Made by a program: the position numbers and the translations under genes
Source: Lachnospiraceae bacterium MA2020
GTDB taxonomy: Bacteria; Bacillota; Clostridia; Lachnospirales; Lachnospiraceae
Direction: 5' to 3'
NCBI GenBank assembly: GCA_000746015.1
Contig: JQKK01000006.1
Location: forward strand, 1 to 64,000
Length of the DNA stretch: 64,000 nucleotides
In this document: positions 26,817 through 35,777 of the stretch, in pieces
Numbering within the stretch: the first letter of the stretch is position 1
How the letters are laid out: the number at the start of each line of letters is the position of its first letter
Notes under the pieces: model-generated
Database searches by the model: none
What the model was told of the DNA's origin: nothing
What the model saw: the letters and a program-made list of their open reading frames with translations, nothing else

Positions 26817-26838
26817 AAAAAAAAGAGGTACGCCTCTT
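26817..26838 (-). terminator. Small terminator-like hairpin in the rpmG leader
   Basis: On the minus strand AAGAGG-CGTA-CCTCTT is followed by TTTTTT, between the -10 box and the rpmG ribosome site. It would end transcripts after fewer than 30 bases, so it may act in early attenuation or pausing, or may be fortuitous. Confidence 0.35.
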
Positions 26839-26849
26839 CTCGCCTCCTA

Positions 26850-26878
26850 AATATAGCACAACCACATTTTATAGTCAA
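26850..26878 (-). promoter_or_regulatory. Sigma-A promoter of the rpmG-secE-nusG-rplK-rplA operon
   Basis: On the minus strand a -35 TTGACT (26873-26878) and -10 TATATT (26850-26855) have a 17-bp spacing. The remaining 250 bp up to the next gene are very AT-rich and contain only an imperfect palindrome. Confidence 0.72.
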
Positions 26879-27033
26879 TAACCATTTAAAAATTCATAGA
26901 GTTTTTCTAATTTGTTTATTCAAAAAATCTCCATTAATTTACATTGTATCTTGTATTCTGTATCATTATGTGGTAAATTATAAGTATCATATGATTATTG
27001 TCTGAAAATAGTATATGTGTGGTAAATATTATT

Positions 27034-27067
27034 AGACATCTCAAATTGATTATGAATTGAGCTGTCT
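27034..27067. repeat. Imperfect palindrome upstream of the FliD-like gene
   Basis: AGACA-T-CTCAAATT and AATTGAG-C-TGTCT form an inverted repeat with one mismatch and a 7-base centre, 66 bp before the start codon. It may be an operator or an mRNA leader hairpin. Confidence 0.45.
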
Positions 27068-27132
27068 ATATTTGTATTTAAATATATTTTATTATTTTCA
27101 AGATTTTTTAATGATCAGGAAAGGAGGAGACT

Positions 27133-28437
27133 ATGACGCGAGCTTCTGTTAGTAATATCTACACAAACTTCATGCTGAACTACACCCAAAGCCTTCGTCC
27201 AAGCAAAAAAAGCTTGAGCTCTCATGAGAAATCTGAATTAAAAGAAGTCTATGACGCAATAGTAAGACAGTCAAAAGACTCTCCTCTTTATATGATCGAC
27301 AGGACCGGAAAATCTCAACGGTATGCTCTGAACCTTAAAGAAGATGCCCAGGAGCTTAAAAAGGCTGTCACCTCTCTTACATCAAGCTACTCAGACAATC
27401 TTTTGGATCAGAAGGTTGCATCCTCTGATAATGAAGATATCATTACTGCTGAGTACATTGGCGGAGCAGAAAGCAAAAATACATCCTTTGATATATCTGT
27501 AAGCAAACTTGCATCCAGCCAGATCAATATAGGCAGGTTCTTTGCAAACAATGATACCATAGGATTGCCGGCAGGTACATACTCTTTTGACCTTGGCATA
27601 AACAACTCCGACTATGAGTTCCAGTTTTCCATACATGCCGGTGATACTAACAGGAACGTTGCTGACAGGCTTACTTCACTCATAACGCGCTCCAATATCG
27701 GTCTCAACGCCTCTGTAATGGATGGCGAGCGCAATACCAGTGCTATCAGACTTGAAAGTAATTCTACCGGTGAAAACGCTGATGGCAGTCTTACTTTCAA
27801 AATCTCAGACGACGCTACAAGCATGAAGTCCGGCACAGTTACATATTTTGGTCTGAACGAAGTGGCTCATGAGCCGACAAATGCTGAATTTACCGTAAAT
27901 GGTGATCGACACAGCGCATACTCCAATACTTTCGTTCTCGATAAAACATATCAGGTAAACTTGAAAGGCATAACAGCAGAGGATGAAAACGTCCACATTG
28001 ACCTAAAGCCAAATCTTGAAGCTCTTACATATAGTGTAAACCATCTTGCAGGCGCATATAATGATTTTATACAGCGTGCCGCAGAGTACACAGAAATGTA
28101 TGGCAGATCCAATAAGATAATGAAAGAGATGAACCACATAGCAATGCGGTATAATCGTTCTCTTGATTCTATTGGGCTAAACATGCAAAAGGACGGTTCT
28201 ATAATGGTGAACGACAACACGCTCCTGCAGATCGCATCGGACGAGGAAGGAAAGAATGATCTTTCAGTACTCGGCGATTTTGCAAACTCACTCATCCACA
28301 AGTCAAACGAAGTATCGCTTGACCCGATGAAATACACAGAGCAAAAACTCGTTACCTATAGAAAGCCAGGTGCATATTTTGCTAATCCATACATGACAAG
28401 CATGTACAGTGGAATGCTCTTTTCAAGCGTCTGCTAG
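27133..28437 (+). CDS. FliD-like flagellar hook-associated protein, orphan
   Basis: A 434-residue protein with the central features of the filament-cap family: a flagellin hook IN-type segment (TSFDISVSKLASSQINIGRF, about 118-137), a second related segment near residue 250, and C-terminal helical regions (LAGAYNDFIQRAAEYTEMYG). It lacks the canonical FliD N-terminus (IRMTGLISGLDTD, present in the true FliD at 32732) and has an unusual start rich in Ser and Lys. No signal peptide is present, as expected for flagellar type III export. AAAGGAGG precedes the ATG. It stands alone with its own terminator. A specialised cap or junction protein is plausible but unproven. Confidence 0.6.
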   Translation: MTRASVSNIYTNFMLNYTQSLRPSKKSLSSHEKSELKEVYDAIVRQSKDSPLYMIDRTGKSQRYALNLKEDAQELKKAVTSLTSSYSDNLLDQKVASSDNEDIITAEYIGGAESKNTSFDISVSKLASSQINIGRFFANNDTIGLPAGTYSFDLGINNSDYEFQFSIHAGDTNRNVADRLTSLITRSNIGLNASVMDGERNTSAIRLESNSTGENADGSLTFKISDDATSMKSGTVTYFGLNEVAHEPTNAEFTVNGDRHSAYSNTFVLDKTYQVNLKGITAEDENVHIDLKPNLEALTYSVNHLAGAYNDFIQRAAEYTEMYGRSNKIMKEMNHIAMRYNRSLDSIGLNMQKDGSIMVNDNTLLQIASDEEGKNDLSVLGDFANSLIHKSNEVSLDPMKYTEQKLVTYRKPGAYFANPYMTSMYSGMLFSSVC

Positions 28438-28450
28438 ATTGTTTATATAC

Positions 28451-28496
28451 ATAAATAAGAAGGAAGGCGATAAAAACCGCCTTCCTTCTTATTTAT
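28451..28496. terminator. Bidirectional terminator between convergent genes
   Basis: A perfect 19-bp inverted repeat (ATAAATAAGAAGGAAGGCG and its complement) with an 8-base loop lies just after the FliD-like gene and just after the convergent O-antigen-ligase-like gene. Confidence 0.85.
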
Positions 28497-28518
28497 GTTG
28501 TGTATTTATATGTAAGTT

Positions 28519-30213
28519 TCAATCATTTTCCCAGATTGCAACACGTCCGATACGTGCCATGCACTCTGCTGCACCTATAACTATAAAAATAGTAGGTGTG
28601 CATATGATCTGCTGATAACAGAAGAAATTGTGTGCCATGTAAGCTGTTATGCACATGATCGCTGCAATAACTTCCGGACAATCCTTAGCCTTCTTAGCGA
28701 ATCTTACTATAGCACCGACAAAAATTCCGATGTAAGCTATTCCGCCCAAAAGACCTATATTTACTATCTGATTGAGGAACTCATTGTGAGCACATGTCAG
28801 TATAGTATTCTCTCCCCACTGATTAAAGAGGAACTCTGAATGATATGTGTATACTGTATAGAAGAATCCATCAGGTCCTGCACCAAAGAGGAATCTGAGC
28901 GGATCATCTGTCATGGTCTGGCGGATAGAGTCAAATGTAACTCTCCATGTACCACCACGGTCAGAACCCCACTTATCATCAAAAAGTAGATACCAGTTGG
29001 TGCTGGAAAGTGATGCAGGAAGCATACCATTTGTATTGAGGATGATGTAAATTATACCTCCAACTATACCTACTACCAAAAGTCCAAAGCATACTCTTCT
29101 TATTATAAGAAGCTTTGAAACATCTAAAGTACCTGCCTTATCTGCTTTACGAGCAAAGAAGTAAAGCACACCAACTATTGCAACAAGTCCCCACATAGCA
29201 TGATGCTGTGTAGCAAATACCATGAGCTCTCCTGTATCTACTGCAGCTTCAGGGTTTGCCATCTGTATAAATCCGATAACTCTCCATGAAAGAAGTGCTA
29301 ACAGTATGATCTCAAGACATCTGAGCAAATACTTATTCTCATTAAACGAGAAATAGAAGATAGTTGCCATAAATGCAACAAACGCATAGAAAGCACTATC
29401 AGAGCCTTGGGTTATCATTGTCATAAATCCAAGAATGACATAGGCTGTGATAACCTTTCTTACAATATAATGCTCAGAATACCAGTAAACAAACAATCCT
29501 ATTGGGAAGATAATGATCACATAGCTTGAATACCATGTTGACTGTCCCAATGTTGAAAGGAACTGAGGTATATACTGCTCATCAAGGTTTGTGTACATGC
29601 CAAGCGGATCTACTCTGAATCTGTTTAACACACCAAACAGATAAACAAGTGCTGATGATGACAGATACAACACAAACATAAAAGTATCCCATCGCCAGAA
29701 TCTTGAAACAAAATAATATATAAGCACAAACGCGATCTGTGCTACAAGTCCCATGTACCAGCCTGTATATCCGCCAAGTATATTATACTGTGCCGGCTCC
29801 AGTATCACTCCGGAAGCCTCCGGAAGATCCTTATTTGTTGAAAGGAAAGTCGATAACAGACACAGCACAAGATATGCAAACACAAACCAGTCCGTAAGCG
29901 AAACTTTCTTTATATTAAACGTCTCTTTGACCTTGCCACGGGCAATGATATCATATAGATACCAACAGAAAAACGCCAGGACAAAACACATAAATCCCGG
30001 GAACAAAAAGCCACCTTCAGAATTTGCCCAAAAATACGTTACTGTCTTAAAGAAGTGCCACTTTGCCTCTCCCATGTTGTAGTACATATCCTCATAGTAA
30101 AGTGGATATACTACCAGCATGAGAAACAGATAAATTGACAGCGTTTCCTTTACAAAGCGCTCCGAAAGAAGCTCTTTCGCCTTCGCGCCTGCGCTCTTCA
30201 ATCTACTACTCAT
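28519..30213 (-). CDS. O-antigen ligase/polymerase-like membrane protein
   Basis: A 564-residue polytopic protein with about a dozen membrane helices and a long outside loop near residues 385-460 (TNGMLPASLSSTNW, RGGTWRVTFDSI, FGAGPDGFF), the position of the Wzy_C/WaaL domain. The segment CAHNEFLNQIVNIGLLGG is the typical HNxFL motif of O-antigen ligases and polymerases. These enzymes polymerise or transfer lipid-linked glycans outside the membrane. I chose the ATG at 30213, which follows AGGAG; a longer frame to 30315 is unsupported. It lies between flagellar genes, not in the polysaccharide cluster. Confidence 0.82.
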   Translation of the reverse strand: MSSRLKSAGAKAKELLSERFVKETLSIYLFLMLVVYPLYYEDMYYNMGEAKWHFFKTVTYFWANSEGGFLFPGFMCFVLAFFCWYLYDIIARGKVKETFNIKKVSLTDWFVFAYLVLCLLSTFLSTNKDLPEASGVILEPAQYNILGGYTGWYMGLVAQIAFVLIYYFVSRFWRWDTFMFVLYLSSSALVYLFGVLNRFRVDPLGMYTNLDEQYIPQFLSTLGQSTWYSSYVIIIFPIGLFVYWYSEHYIVRKVITAYVILGFMTMITQGSDSAFYAFVAFMATIFYFSFNENKYLLRCLEIILLALLSWRVIGFIQMANPEAAVDTGELMVFATQHHAMWGLVAIVGVLYFFARKADKAGTLDVSKLLIIRRVCFGLLVVGIVGGIIYIILNTNGMLPASLSSTNWYLLFDDKWGSDRGGTWRVTFDSIRQTMTDDPLRFLFGAGPDGFFYTVYTYHSEFLFNQWGENTILTCAHNEFLNQIVNIGLLGGIAYIGIFVGAIVRFAKKAKDCPEVIAAIMCITAYMAHNFFCYQQIICTPTIFIVIGAAECMARIGRVAIWEND

Positions 30214-30286
30214 TTCATAATCTCCTAAATATAAATATTTTTTTACATACTTAGTTAGTATAACATACTTATGTGAAATATTTAAA

Positions 30287-30322
30287 GACAAAAAGAAATG
30301 GCGCATCTGCACCATTTCTTTT
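30287..30322 (-). terminator. Terminator of the flaG-fliD-fliS-fliT operon
   Basis: On the minus strand AAAAGAAATGG...CCATTTCTTTT forms a stem with an inner GCA/TGC helix and continues into TTTTT, 11 bases after the last gene. Confidence 0.8.
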
Positions 30323-30333
30323 AAGTATACATT

Positions 30334-30813
30334 TTATTTTTTACTGTCCAAAAAGTAAGGTTCTAACTGCTTATCAAGACCGTTGACCATATACTTATAG
30401 TCATTGAGTACCCTTGCCGACTGACGTCTTGCGCCAAGCTTACGACGTTCATTTTTAAACATCTGTACAACCTTATTTTTATTACGAGCCTCAGTGGTCT
30501 GCACCTTTACAGATTTCTCTGTCACCTCAGTGATAAGCTGCTGCATTCTTTTGATCTCTTCACGATAAGCTTCCTTATTGCCAAGGAGCTCTTCCCTTAC
30601 CTTTTCATATACCGATTCAAAACCATCATCAAGCTTTTCAAGCTCTAAAGCAAGCTCCTCGATAACATCCATATTTTTGCTGAGAGCCTCCATATCCGGC
30701 TCTTCTGCGGAGATTATCGCTGTCTGCTCGGCATCGGTCTCTATGACTTTATCCAGTATTTCAGACTTTTTTTCAAGGCTTTCTATCAAGATAGTTATAT
30801 AAGAATTATTCAT
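30334..30813 (-). CDS. FliT/FlgN-like flagellar export chaperone
   Basis: A 159-residue all-helical, charged protein with heptad-like repeats (IEELALELEKLDDGFESVYEKV) and a basic C-terminal part (FKNERRKLGARRQSARVL). It overlaps fliS by four bases and is the last gene behind fliD and fliS, the position of FliT, the chaperone of the FliD cap protein. Sequence alone only supports the FlgN/FliT type; the FliT role is from position. Confidence 0.7.
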   Translation of the reverse strand: MNNSYITILIESLEKKSEILDKVIETDAEQTAIISAEEPDMEALSKNMDVIEELALELEKLDDGFESVYEKVREELLGNKEAYREEIKRMQQLITEVTEKSVKVQTTEARNKNKVVQMFKNERRKLGARRQSARVLNDYKYMVNGLDKQLEPYFLDSKK

Positions 30814-31211
30814 GCTTCTCCCGCCGTTCTTTCTTCAGAATGACCAACAATCCTCATTACTTCTCTCCAGGTATCACGCATTGATCTCATATGCGTTATG
30901 CATTCTTCAAGAATTTCCTTATCCTTGCCCATATTAGCTTCTACAAGACGCCTTGCGACATACTTATAAACACGCTCAAAATCCTGTGCTACCGGATACT
31001 TCATATCAAGTGTTGCTCTGAACTCCTCGATAATCCTTTCAGCTTTACGAATATTGTTATGTGCCTTTTCTACGTCGCCCTCATCAATTGCCATAGAAGC
31101 AACATTCATGAACTTTATGCATCCATCATAAAGCATGAGTGTAAGCTCCGCAGGAGAAGCTGTCATAATCTTATTTTTATTATACTGTGCATACGCATTT
31201 TGTGCTAACAT
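30810..31211 (-). CDS. fliS: Flagellin export chaperone FliS
   Basis: A 133-residue helical protein starting MLAQNAYAQYNKNKIMTASP with the FliS motif LTLMLYDGCIKFMNVA. FliS binds the flagellin C-terminus and prevents early polymerisation; no flagellin gene is present in this window. I placed the start at the ATG at 31211, supported by AGAGGTGGGG. Confidence 0.94.
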   Translation of the reverse strand: MLAQNAYAQYNKNKIMTASPAELTLMLYDGCIKFMNVASMAIDEGDVEKAHNNIRKAERIIEEFRATLDMKYPVAQDFERVYKYVARRLVEANMGKDKEILEECITHMRSMRDTWREVMRIVGHSEERTAGEA

Positions 31212-31256
31212 AATACCCCACCTCTTTTTAACTCTCAAAAAAGTCTCTACAATAAG

Positions 31257-32732
31257 TTACATACTCAGGAGTCCCGCAAGTGCATTCTGCTTCTCCTGGA
31301 GTCCTGCAAGTGCTGTCTCCATTGCTGCAAACTGCTTGTAATACTTATCTTCAATAGCAGCAATCTTATCCTCCATTGCAGTGATATCTTCCTTCATCTT
31401 GTCATATTCACTCTGAAGGGCTTTGTCATCGTAAACCTTATATCTGCTTCTGGTATTGGTAACACTCGCCATATTCTTATCCATAGCTGTATGGAACTGC
31501 TTGGCAAGTCCTGAGAAAAAGTTCTCCACAACATCAGGGTTATTGATGATCATACTCTTAAGCTTATCCGGCTCGCTCTTTGTATCATCATCCTTTTCAT
31601 TACCATCTATATGGATAGCATTTCTCTCATTTTCTTTTGCAAGGAAATAACTTAAAGTTCCCATGCCAAAATCAGCAAGTGTATACTTAGTACCTGAAGA
31701 ATCAGTATAAGAATAACTCATAGCATCCTTAAAAATGTCTATTACATCTCCCAGATTCTTATCTCTTCTGAGCAATGAGTCCTTTATCTTATTTTCCCAG
31801 TCCTCAACTTCCTTATCAGACAATGCATCTTTCTGCTCTTCTGTAAGTACGTCATAGCCCTTAGCCGCATCAGCATTGTATGCCTTATCCATGGCATTTA
31901 TAAGGGTGTTGTACTCATCAAAGAAAGCTACGATCTTGTTGTAGACTGCATCTACATCCTTGTCTACTGTTATAGTTGATGAGCCTTTATTTGTGGCATT
32001 TATTGTCAGACCGTTTATCTCAAAGGTATTCTTATCGCTTTCATATTCTGCGCCATCAAGTGTTATCTTAGCCTTAGATCCTTTCAGATAGTTTCCGGAG
32101 CTGGTTCCATCTGCATTAACCTTGATTCCAAGACTTTCTGCGAGAGAACCCTCGATTTTAAAATCATTTGAGTCACCGCTTATAAAGAAACGCTGATTCT
32201 TTGCATCGTATGATGCTGTAAGTCCGGTCTCAGAACTTATCTTTGAAGCTATACCTGAAAGTGATGTATCATCACTTATATCTATTGTCTTCTCCTGGCC
32301 TTTATATGTAATCTTTATCGTGCCTGCACTTACGCCATCAATATCACCTATCTTACTTGAAGCATCTGCATACTTATCTCCCGTAAGAGCTGCACCTGTC
32401 AGGTACGATGACTGTGCAAGAGAGGTAACCTCAAGGCTGTGCATACCAGTTACCGCAGTAGCAGATGCCGTTGCTGAAGCAACAGTTGAGTCAGCTACTT
32501 TTGCACCTTTTTCATTAAAGGCACTTGTCATCGTGAATGTATCAAGCTTGCCTTTGAAGAAGTTATAAACCTGAGAGTTCATACTCTTCCATTTTTCCTG
32601 TTTCCATTCCAGCTTTTTCTGCTGATTTTTCTTTTTTGTGACCTTCATACTCTTGGCAGATACTAACTGCTGAACAACGGCATCAGTATCCAAACCTGAG
32701 ATCAGGCCCGTCATTCTAATCTGTCCACCCAT
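31257..32732 (-). CDS. fliD: Flagellar filament capping protein FliD
   Basis: A 491-residue cap protein. The N-terminus IRMTGLISGLDTDAVVQQL and the coiled-coil region rich in KKKNQQKKLEWKQEKWKSMN are diagnostic, followed by the FliD_N/hook IN segments and a C-terminal coiled coil (SEYDKMKEDITAMEDKIAAI). It sits at the filament tip and helps insert flagellin subunits. Located in flaG-fliD-fliS order. Confidence 0.95.
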   Translation of the reverse strand: MGGQIRMTGLISGLDTDAVVQQLVSAKSMKVTKKKNQQKKLEWKQEKWKSMNSQVYNFFKGKLDTFTMTSAFNEKGAKVADSTVASATASATAVTGMHSLEVTSLAQSSYLTGAALTGDKYADASSKIGDIDGVSAGTIKITYKGQEKTIDISDDTSLSGIASKISSETGLTASYDAKNQRFFISGDSNDFKIEGSLAESLGIKVNADGTSSGNYLKGSKAKITLDGAEYESDKNTFEINGLTINATNKGSSTITVDKDVDAVYNKIVAFFDEYNTLINAMDKAYNADAAKGYDVLTEEQKDALSDKEVEDWENKIKDSLLRRDKNLGDVIDIFKDAMSYSYTDSSGTKYTLADFGMGTLSYFLAKENERNAIHIDGNEKDDDTKSEPDKLKSMIINNPDVVENFFSGLAKQFHTAMDKNMASVTNTRSRYKVYDDKALQSEYDKMKEDITAMEDKIAAIEDKYYKQFAAMETALAGLQEKQNALAGLLSM

Positions 32733-32777
32733 AATAATAATTCCTTTCTAAATCAAAAACTAAAACCTCTTTGTTTT

Positions 32778-33197
32778 TTAACGCTTCTCATCAACCATCA
32801 ATCCAGCCATCTCCCAGACCTTAGCCAACATGTCAAGCGTCTTTTCGGGCGGATACTCTTTTAAGACTTTCTTTGTATTTCTATCTACCACCTTGATCAT
32901 CACCCGGTTGGTAGAATCATGGATTCCATAGACTAATTCAGATTCATTTTCCAGCATTTCCTTATTTATCTGGTCTACTTTTTTATGAATCTCATCATTA
33001 ACTGTCTTAGAGTTTCCATGCGCCTCAGCAAGTGGCTCCGGATGCTTTTGCATCTCCTCGTCCACTTCTTTATCTTTCAGAAGCACATCATCGCTAATGA
33101 CTACAGTTACCCGTTTCGCTCTTTCTATAGCATTAGGAACTTTAGCATTTGCACCATCTACTATGTAGCCAACTCCTTCAACGTTCGCTGTTGCCAT
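32778..33197 (-). CDS. flaG: FlaG-family flagellar protein
   Basis: A 139-residue protein. The C-terminal half has the FlaG signature (ELVYGIHDSTNRVMIKVVDRNTKK followed by EYPPEKTLDMLAKVWEMAGL). The N-terminal half is polar and variable. FlaG affects filament length in some bacteria. I placed the start at the ATG at 33197 because AAGGAGG lies ten bases upstream. Confidence 0.87.
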   Translation of the reverse strand: MATANVEGVGYIVDGANAKVPNAIERAKRVTVVISDDVLLKDKEVDEEMQKHPEPLAEAHGNSKTVNDEIHKKVDQINKEMLENESELVYGIHDSTNRVMIKVVDRNTKKVLKEYPPEKTLDMLAKVWEMAGLMVDEKR

Positions 33198-33288
33198 TTC
33201 ATCATCACCTCCTTGTGATACACTATGTAAATCCAACCACTATGCATTGAGTTCCTTCTGCCTGGACATAGTAGTCTCTTCAAAGTAT

Positions 33289-33315
33289 TTATCGGCCAAT
33301 TCCATAAAAAAATAA
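33289..33315 (-). promoter_or_regulatory. Probable sigma-D promoter of flaG-fliD-fliS
   Basis: On the minus strand a perfect GCCGATAA -10 element (33289-33296) lies directly behind the csrA terminator and about 90 bp before flaG. The -35 position 15 bp away reads TTAT instead of TAAA, so the match is one-sided. Confidence 0.45.
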
Positions 33316-33349
33316 TAGCCTTAAGAAAAAAATACTCTTAAGGCTATTA
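33306..33349 (-). terminator. Rho-independent terminator after csrA
   Basis: On the minus strand TAATAGCCTTAAGA pairs perfectly with TCTTAAGGCTATTA around a T-rich loop and is followed by TTTTTTT. It separates the flgM-to-csrA unit from flaG. Confidence 0.9.
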
Positions 33350-33393
33350 CAAAATTTTGTACAATTTTAGAAAAATTTAATGATTTTACCATA

Positions 33394-33609
33394 TCAAATA
33401 AGGTTCTTGAGAGCGTCAACCGCCTCTACATTCATAGAGTTCTTATTAGACTCCTGGATCTCAAGATAGATTTCTTTACGATAGATAGGCACTTCCCTGG
33501 GCGCAGCTATCCCTAGCTTAATCTGGTCACCTCTCACTTCAAGTACAGTCACCTCAATATTGTTATTAATAATGAGTGATTCTCCTTTTTTTCTTGACAA
33601 CGTCAGCAT
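33394..33609 (-). CDS. csrA: Carbon storage regulator CsrA
   Basis: A 71-residue RNA-binding dimer beginning MLTLSRKKGESLIINNNIEV with the RNA-contact motif GDQIKLGIAAPREVPIYRKEI. In flagellated Firmicutes CsrA represses flagellin (hag) translation and is itself held by FliW. It is 63 bp behind fliW, the conserved pairing. Confidence 0.97.
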   Translation of the reverse strand: MLTLSRKKGESLIINNNIEVTVLEVRGDQIKLGIAAPREVPIYRKEIYLEIQESNKNSMNVEAVDALKNLI

Positions 33610-33672
33610 TATTTCCCCGCCTTTCCGGATTTTTCAGCTTCGTATCTGCTCATCACCTAAATATGTGAGCAA

Positions 33673-34131
33673 TTACTTAGCTTTTTCTTTCGCCTGGGCT
33701 AAAATATCATATATAGGGAATTTTACAGGATACTTGTCATCATTGACAATAAGCTGTATAGCTTTCCTGGTTGCAGGATTAATGATCACTGGTGCCATAA
33801 GATTGACTGACATCTTTTTGAGGTCATGTGGTACCGTCACTGTGACCAAAATAAGCACTCCCTCTGTGAACTCTCCCAATGGCAGAAGCAGATCGTCCGG
33901 TACCATAGGATCATAATCCGGACATACAATTTCCGGTGCCATAACTGGAAGAGCAAATGCAGGCTCTTCTAATGATACCAAAAAATTGATAGAATTTCCA
34001 TCAGTGTTTTCAGAATCGTACATTAATGCAAAATTCTGCAGGTCAGGAAAACCTACAATACCCCCTGGAAAGTTGATTATACGGTTATCATCAATAGTTA
34101 CCTTCCCAAAAAGCTTAGTTGTAATTTCCAT
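33673..34131 (-). CDS. fliW: Flagellar assembly factor FliW
   Basis: A 152-residue FliW: MEITTKLFGKVTIDDNRIINF then FPGGIVGFPDLQNFALM, and the conserved VTVPHDLKKMSVNLMAPVII region. FliW binds both flagellin and CsrA, releasing flagellin translation from CsrA when flagellin is exported. GGGGGAG precedes the ATG and csrA follows. Confidence 0.96.
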   Translation of the reverse strand: MEITTKLFGKVTIDDNRIINFPGGIVGFPDLQNFALMYDSENTDGNSINFLVSLEEPAFALPVMAPEIVCPDYDPMVPDDLLLPLGEFTEGVLILVTVTVPHDLKKMSVNLMAPVIINPATRKAIQLIVNDDKYPVKFPIYDILAQAKEKAK

Positions 34132-34168
34132 CGTCTCCCCCTCATTCTGACGTTTTCGTCAAAGAAAT

Positions 34169-35758
34169 TTAAATATAGTTTAAAAGTGTCTGCTGAGTTA
34201 TCTTGCCTATAACGCCTAAAGAACCGCTGTAGGTTATCGAAGCCTCATTTAGCTTGATAATGATATCTGCAAGATCAATATTGATATTGTCAGAAGCCTG
34301 TGCTGTAACAGTAGTAATGTTTTCTGTAAGTCTGTTGGATACAAGAGTGATCCTGTTTTGTATGGTTCCACTCTTTGTTGCTGCCAGATTTACTTTATCA
34401 AAATTAGCTGATGCTTCCTTTGTATTCTCTTCTATAAGAGTATTAAGTCTTGCATAACAGCACTCCTGCTCTTTCTTTGCAGCATTATACACATATTCTA
34501 TGTTCTGACGTTCAGTATCATTGGCATACTTTCCGCCATCCAGCATAGCCTTAAGCTCTTCTACCTTTGCTTCAGCATTATCAACCGCTTTTATCGCATC
34601 CTCAAGTTCATCCAGCTGACGCTTAATCTGTGGATCAAAGGCTTCATTTGCGTTGATATTTACAGGTATTGTCTGGCTCTCACCTACTGCATAATTCATC
34701 TGCTGCTCATGATCATTGTAGGTGAGTACATTTCCTTTTGAATTACCTTCTTTCAGAGCAACGTCTACACAATCAAAATAGTGTTCCGGCTTCAAGTCAC
34801 CTACATTCCATTCGCTCTTTCTATAGTCAATCCTTACAGATGTGCTGTTCATTATTTCTGTCTTTATGCTCTCACCAAATACAAGCATACCTGTTTCAGT
34901 ATTAAGCCAAACCTGATTACCTGATACATCCGTTATATCAGAGTCTTTCGTTACACAAGTTACCGGATAATATGTAGAACTAGAGCCTGCTATATATATT
35001 TGATTTACCAGGAAGGTCCTGCTTGTTCCATCCTTATCCGTATAACCAGTCACTCCTGCACTATCCGGCCTTGTCTGCGTATCATCAAGATTATCATAAG
35101 AAAGCCTTATACGGTAGCAATCCACGTTATTTATACCTGTTTCATCAACAGGTCCTGTGGTTGCATTGCTGATATCGTTGCTCGAAACCAGAGTATCAAG
35201 GAAACTATACGCATCAACATCATCCTTATCAAATGTCTCACGGATCATATAGTCATACTGTGGATTTCCATCACCATTAGTCTTTGCACGGATATTCATA
35301 TCGTGATCCGTAAATGTAAGGCTGTCACCTGTCCTGTATCCGGTAAAAAGATATCTGTCCTCACTTGCACTGTTTCCTATCTTATACAGCTCATCGCAGA
35401 GTGCCTTCTTATTTTCAAGATAGATCTTTCTGTCAGCTACAGTATTAGTACCATTGATACTTGAGGTATATTCTTTCTTAATATTCTCAGCAACCTCTCG
35501 TGCTGTCCTCAGCGCGGTCTCTGTCATGTCAACCCAGCTTGTAGCGTCCGCCAGATTTCTATTTAAGTACTGGTCAAGGTCTGCAAGTGCAGAAGTATAC
35601 TTTAAGTCCCTTATAGCTACAACCGGATCATCTGATGGATCATATACCTTTCTCTCTGTTGCCTGCTGCTTTGAAAGCTTATCTTTATAACGTTTATTAA
35701 GCTGTATATTGTACGCAGCATTATCAGTGATCATATTATTAGTAACTCTACTAGCCAT
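34169..35758 (-). CDS. flgL: Flagellar hook-filament junction protein FlgL
   Basis: A 529-residue flagellin-like protein. The N-terminal domain starts ASRVTNNMITDNAAYNIQLN with KVYDPSDDPVVAIR, and the C-terminal helix ends in TQQTLLNYI. It is longer than typical FlgL (about 300 residues) because of a variable central domain of some 200 residues, which would be exposed on the surface. It is placed directly after two flgK genes. Confidence 0.92.
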   Translation of the reverse strand: MASRVTNNMITDNAAYNIQLNKRYKDKLSKQQATERKVYDPSDDPVVAIRDLKYTSALADLDQYLNRNLADATSWVDMTETALRTAREVAENIKKEYTSSINGTNTVADRKIYLENKKALCDELYKIGNSASEDRYLFTGYRTGDSLTFTDHDMNIRAKTNGDGNPQYDYMIRETFDKDDVDAYSFLDTLVSSNDISNATTGPVDETGINNVDCYRIRLSYDNLDDTQTRPDSAGVTGYTDKDGTSRTFLVNQIYIAGSSSTYYPVTCVTKDSDITDVSGNQVWLNTETGMLVFGESIKTEIMNSTSVRIDYRKSEWNVGDLKPEHYFDCVDVALKEGNSKGNVLTYNDHEQQMNYAVGESQTIPVNINANEAFDPQIKRQLDELEDAIKAVDNAEAKVEELKAMLDGGKYANDTERQNIEYVYNAAKKEQECCYARLNTLIEENTKEASANFDKVNLAATKSGTIQNRITLVSNRLTENITTVTAQASDNINIDLADIIIKLNEASITYSGSLGVIGKITQQTLLNYI

Positions 35759-35777
35759 TTAAAACCCCCCTTAAAAC

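Noticed and set aside
33241-33306. 21-codon frame (MELADKYFEETT...) between csrA and flaG
   Set aside because: It has no ribosome site and overlaps the sigma-D-type -10 element and the csrA terminator T run.
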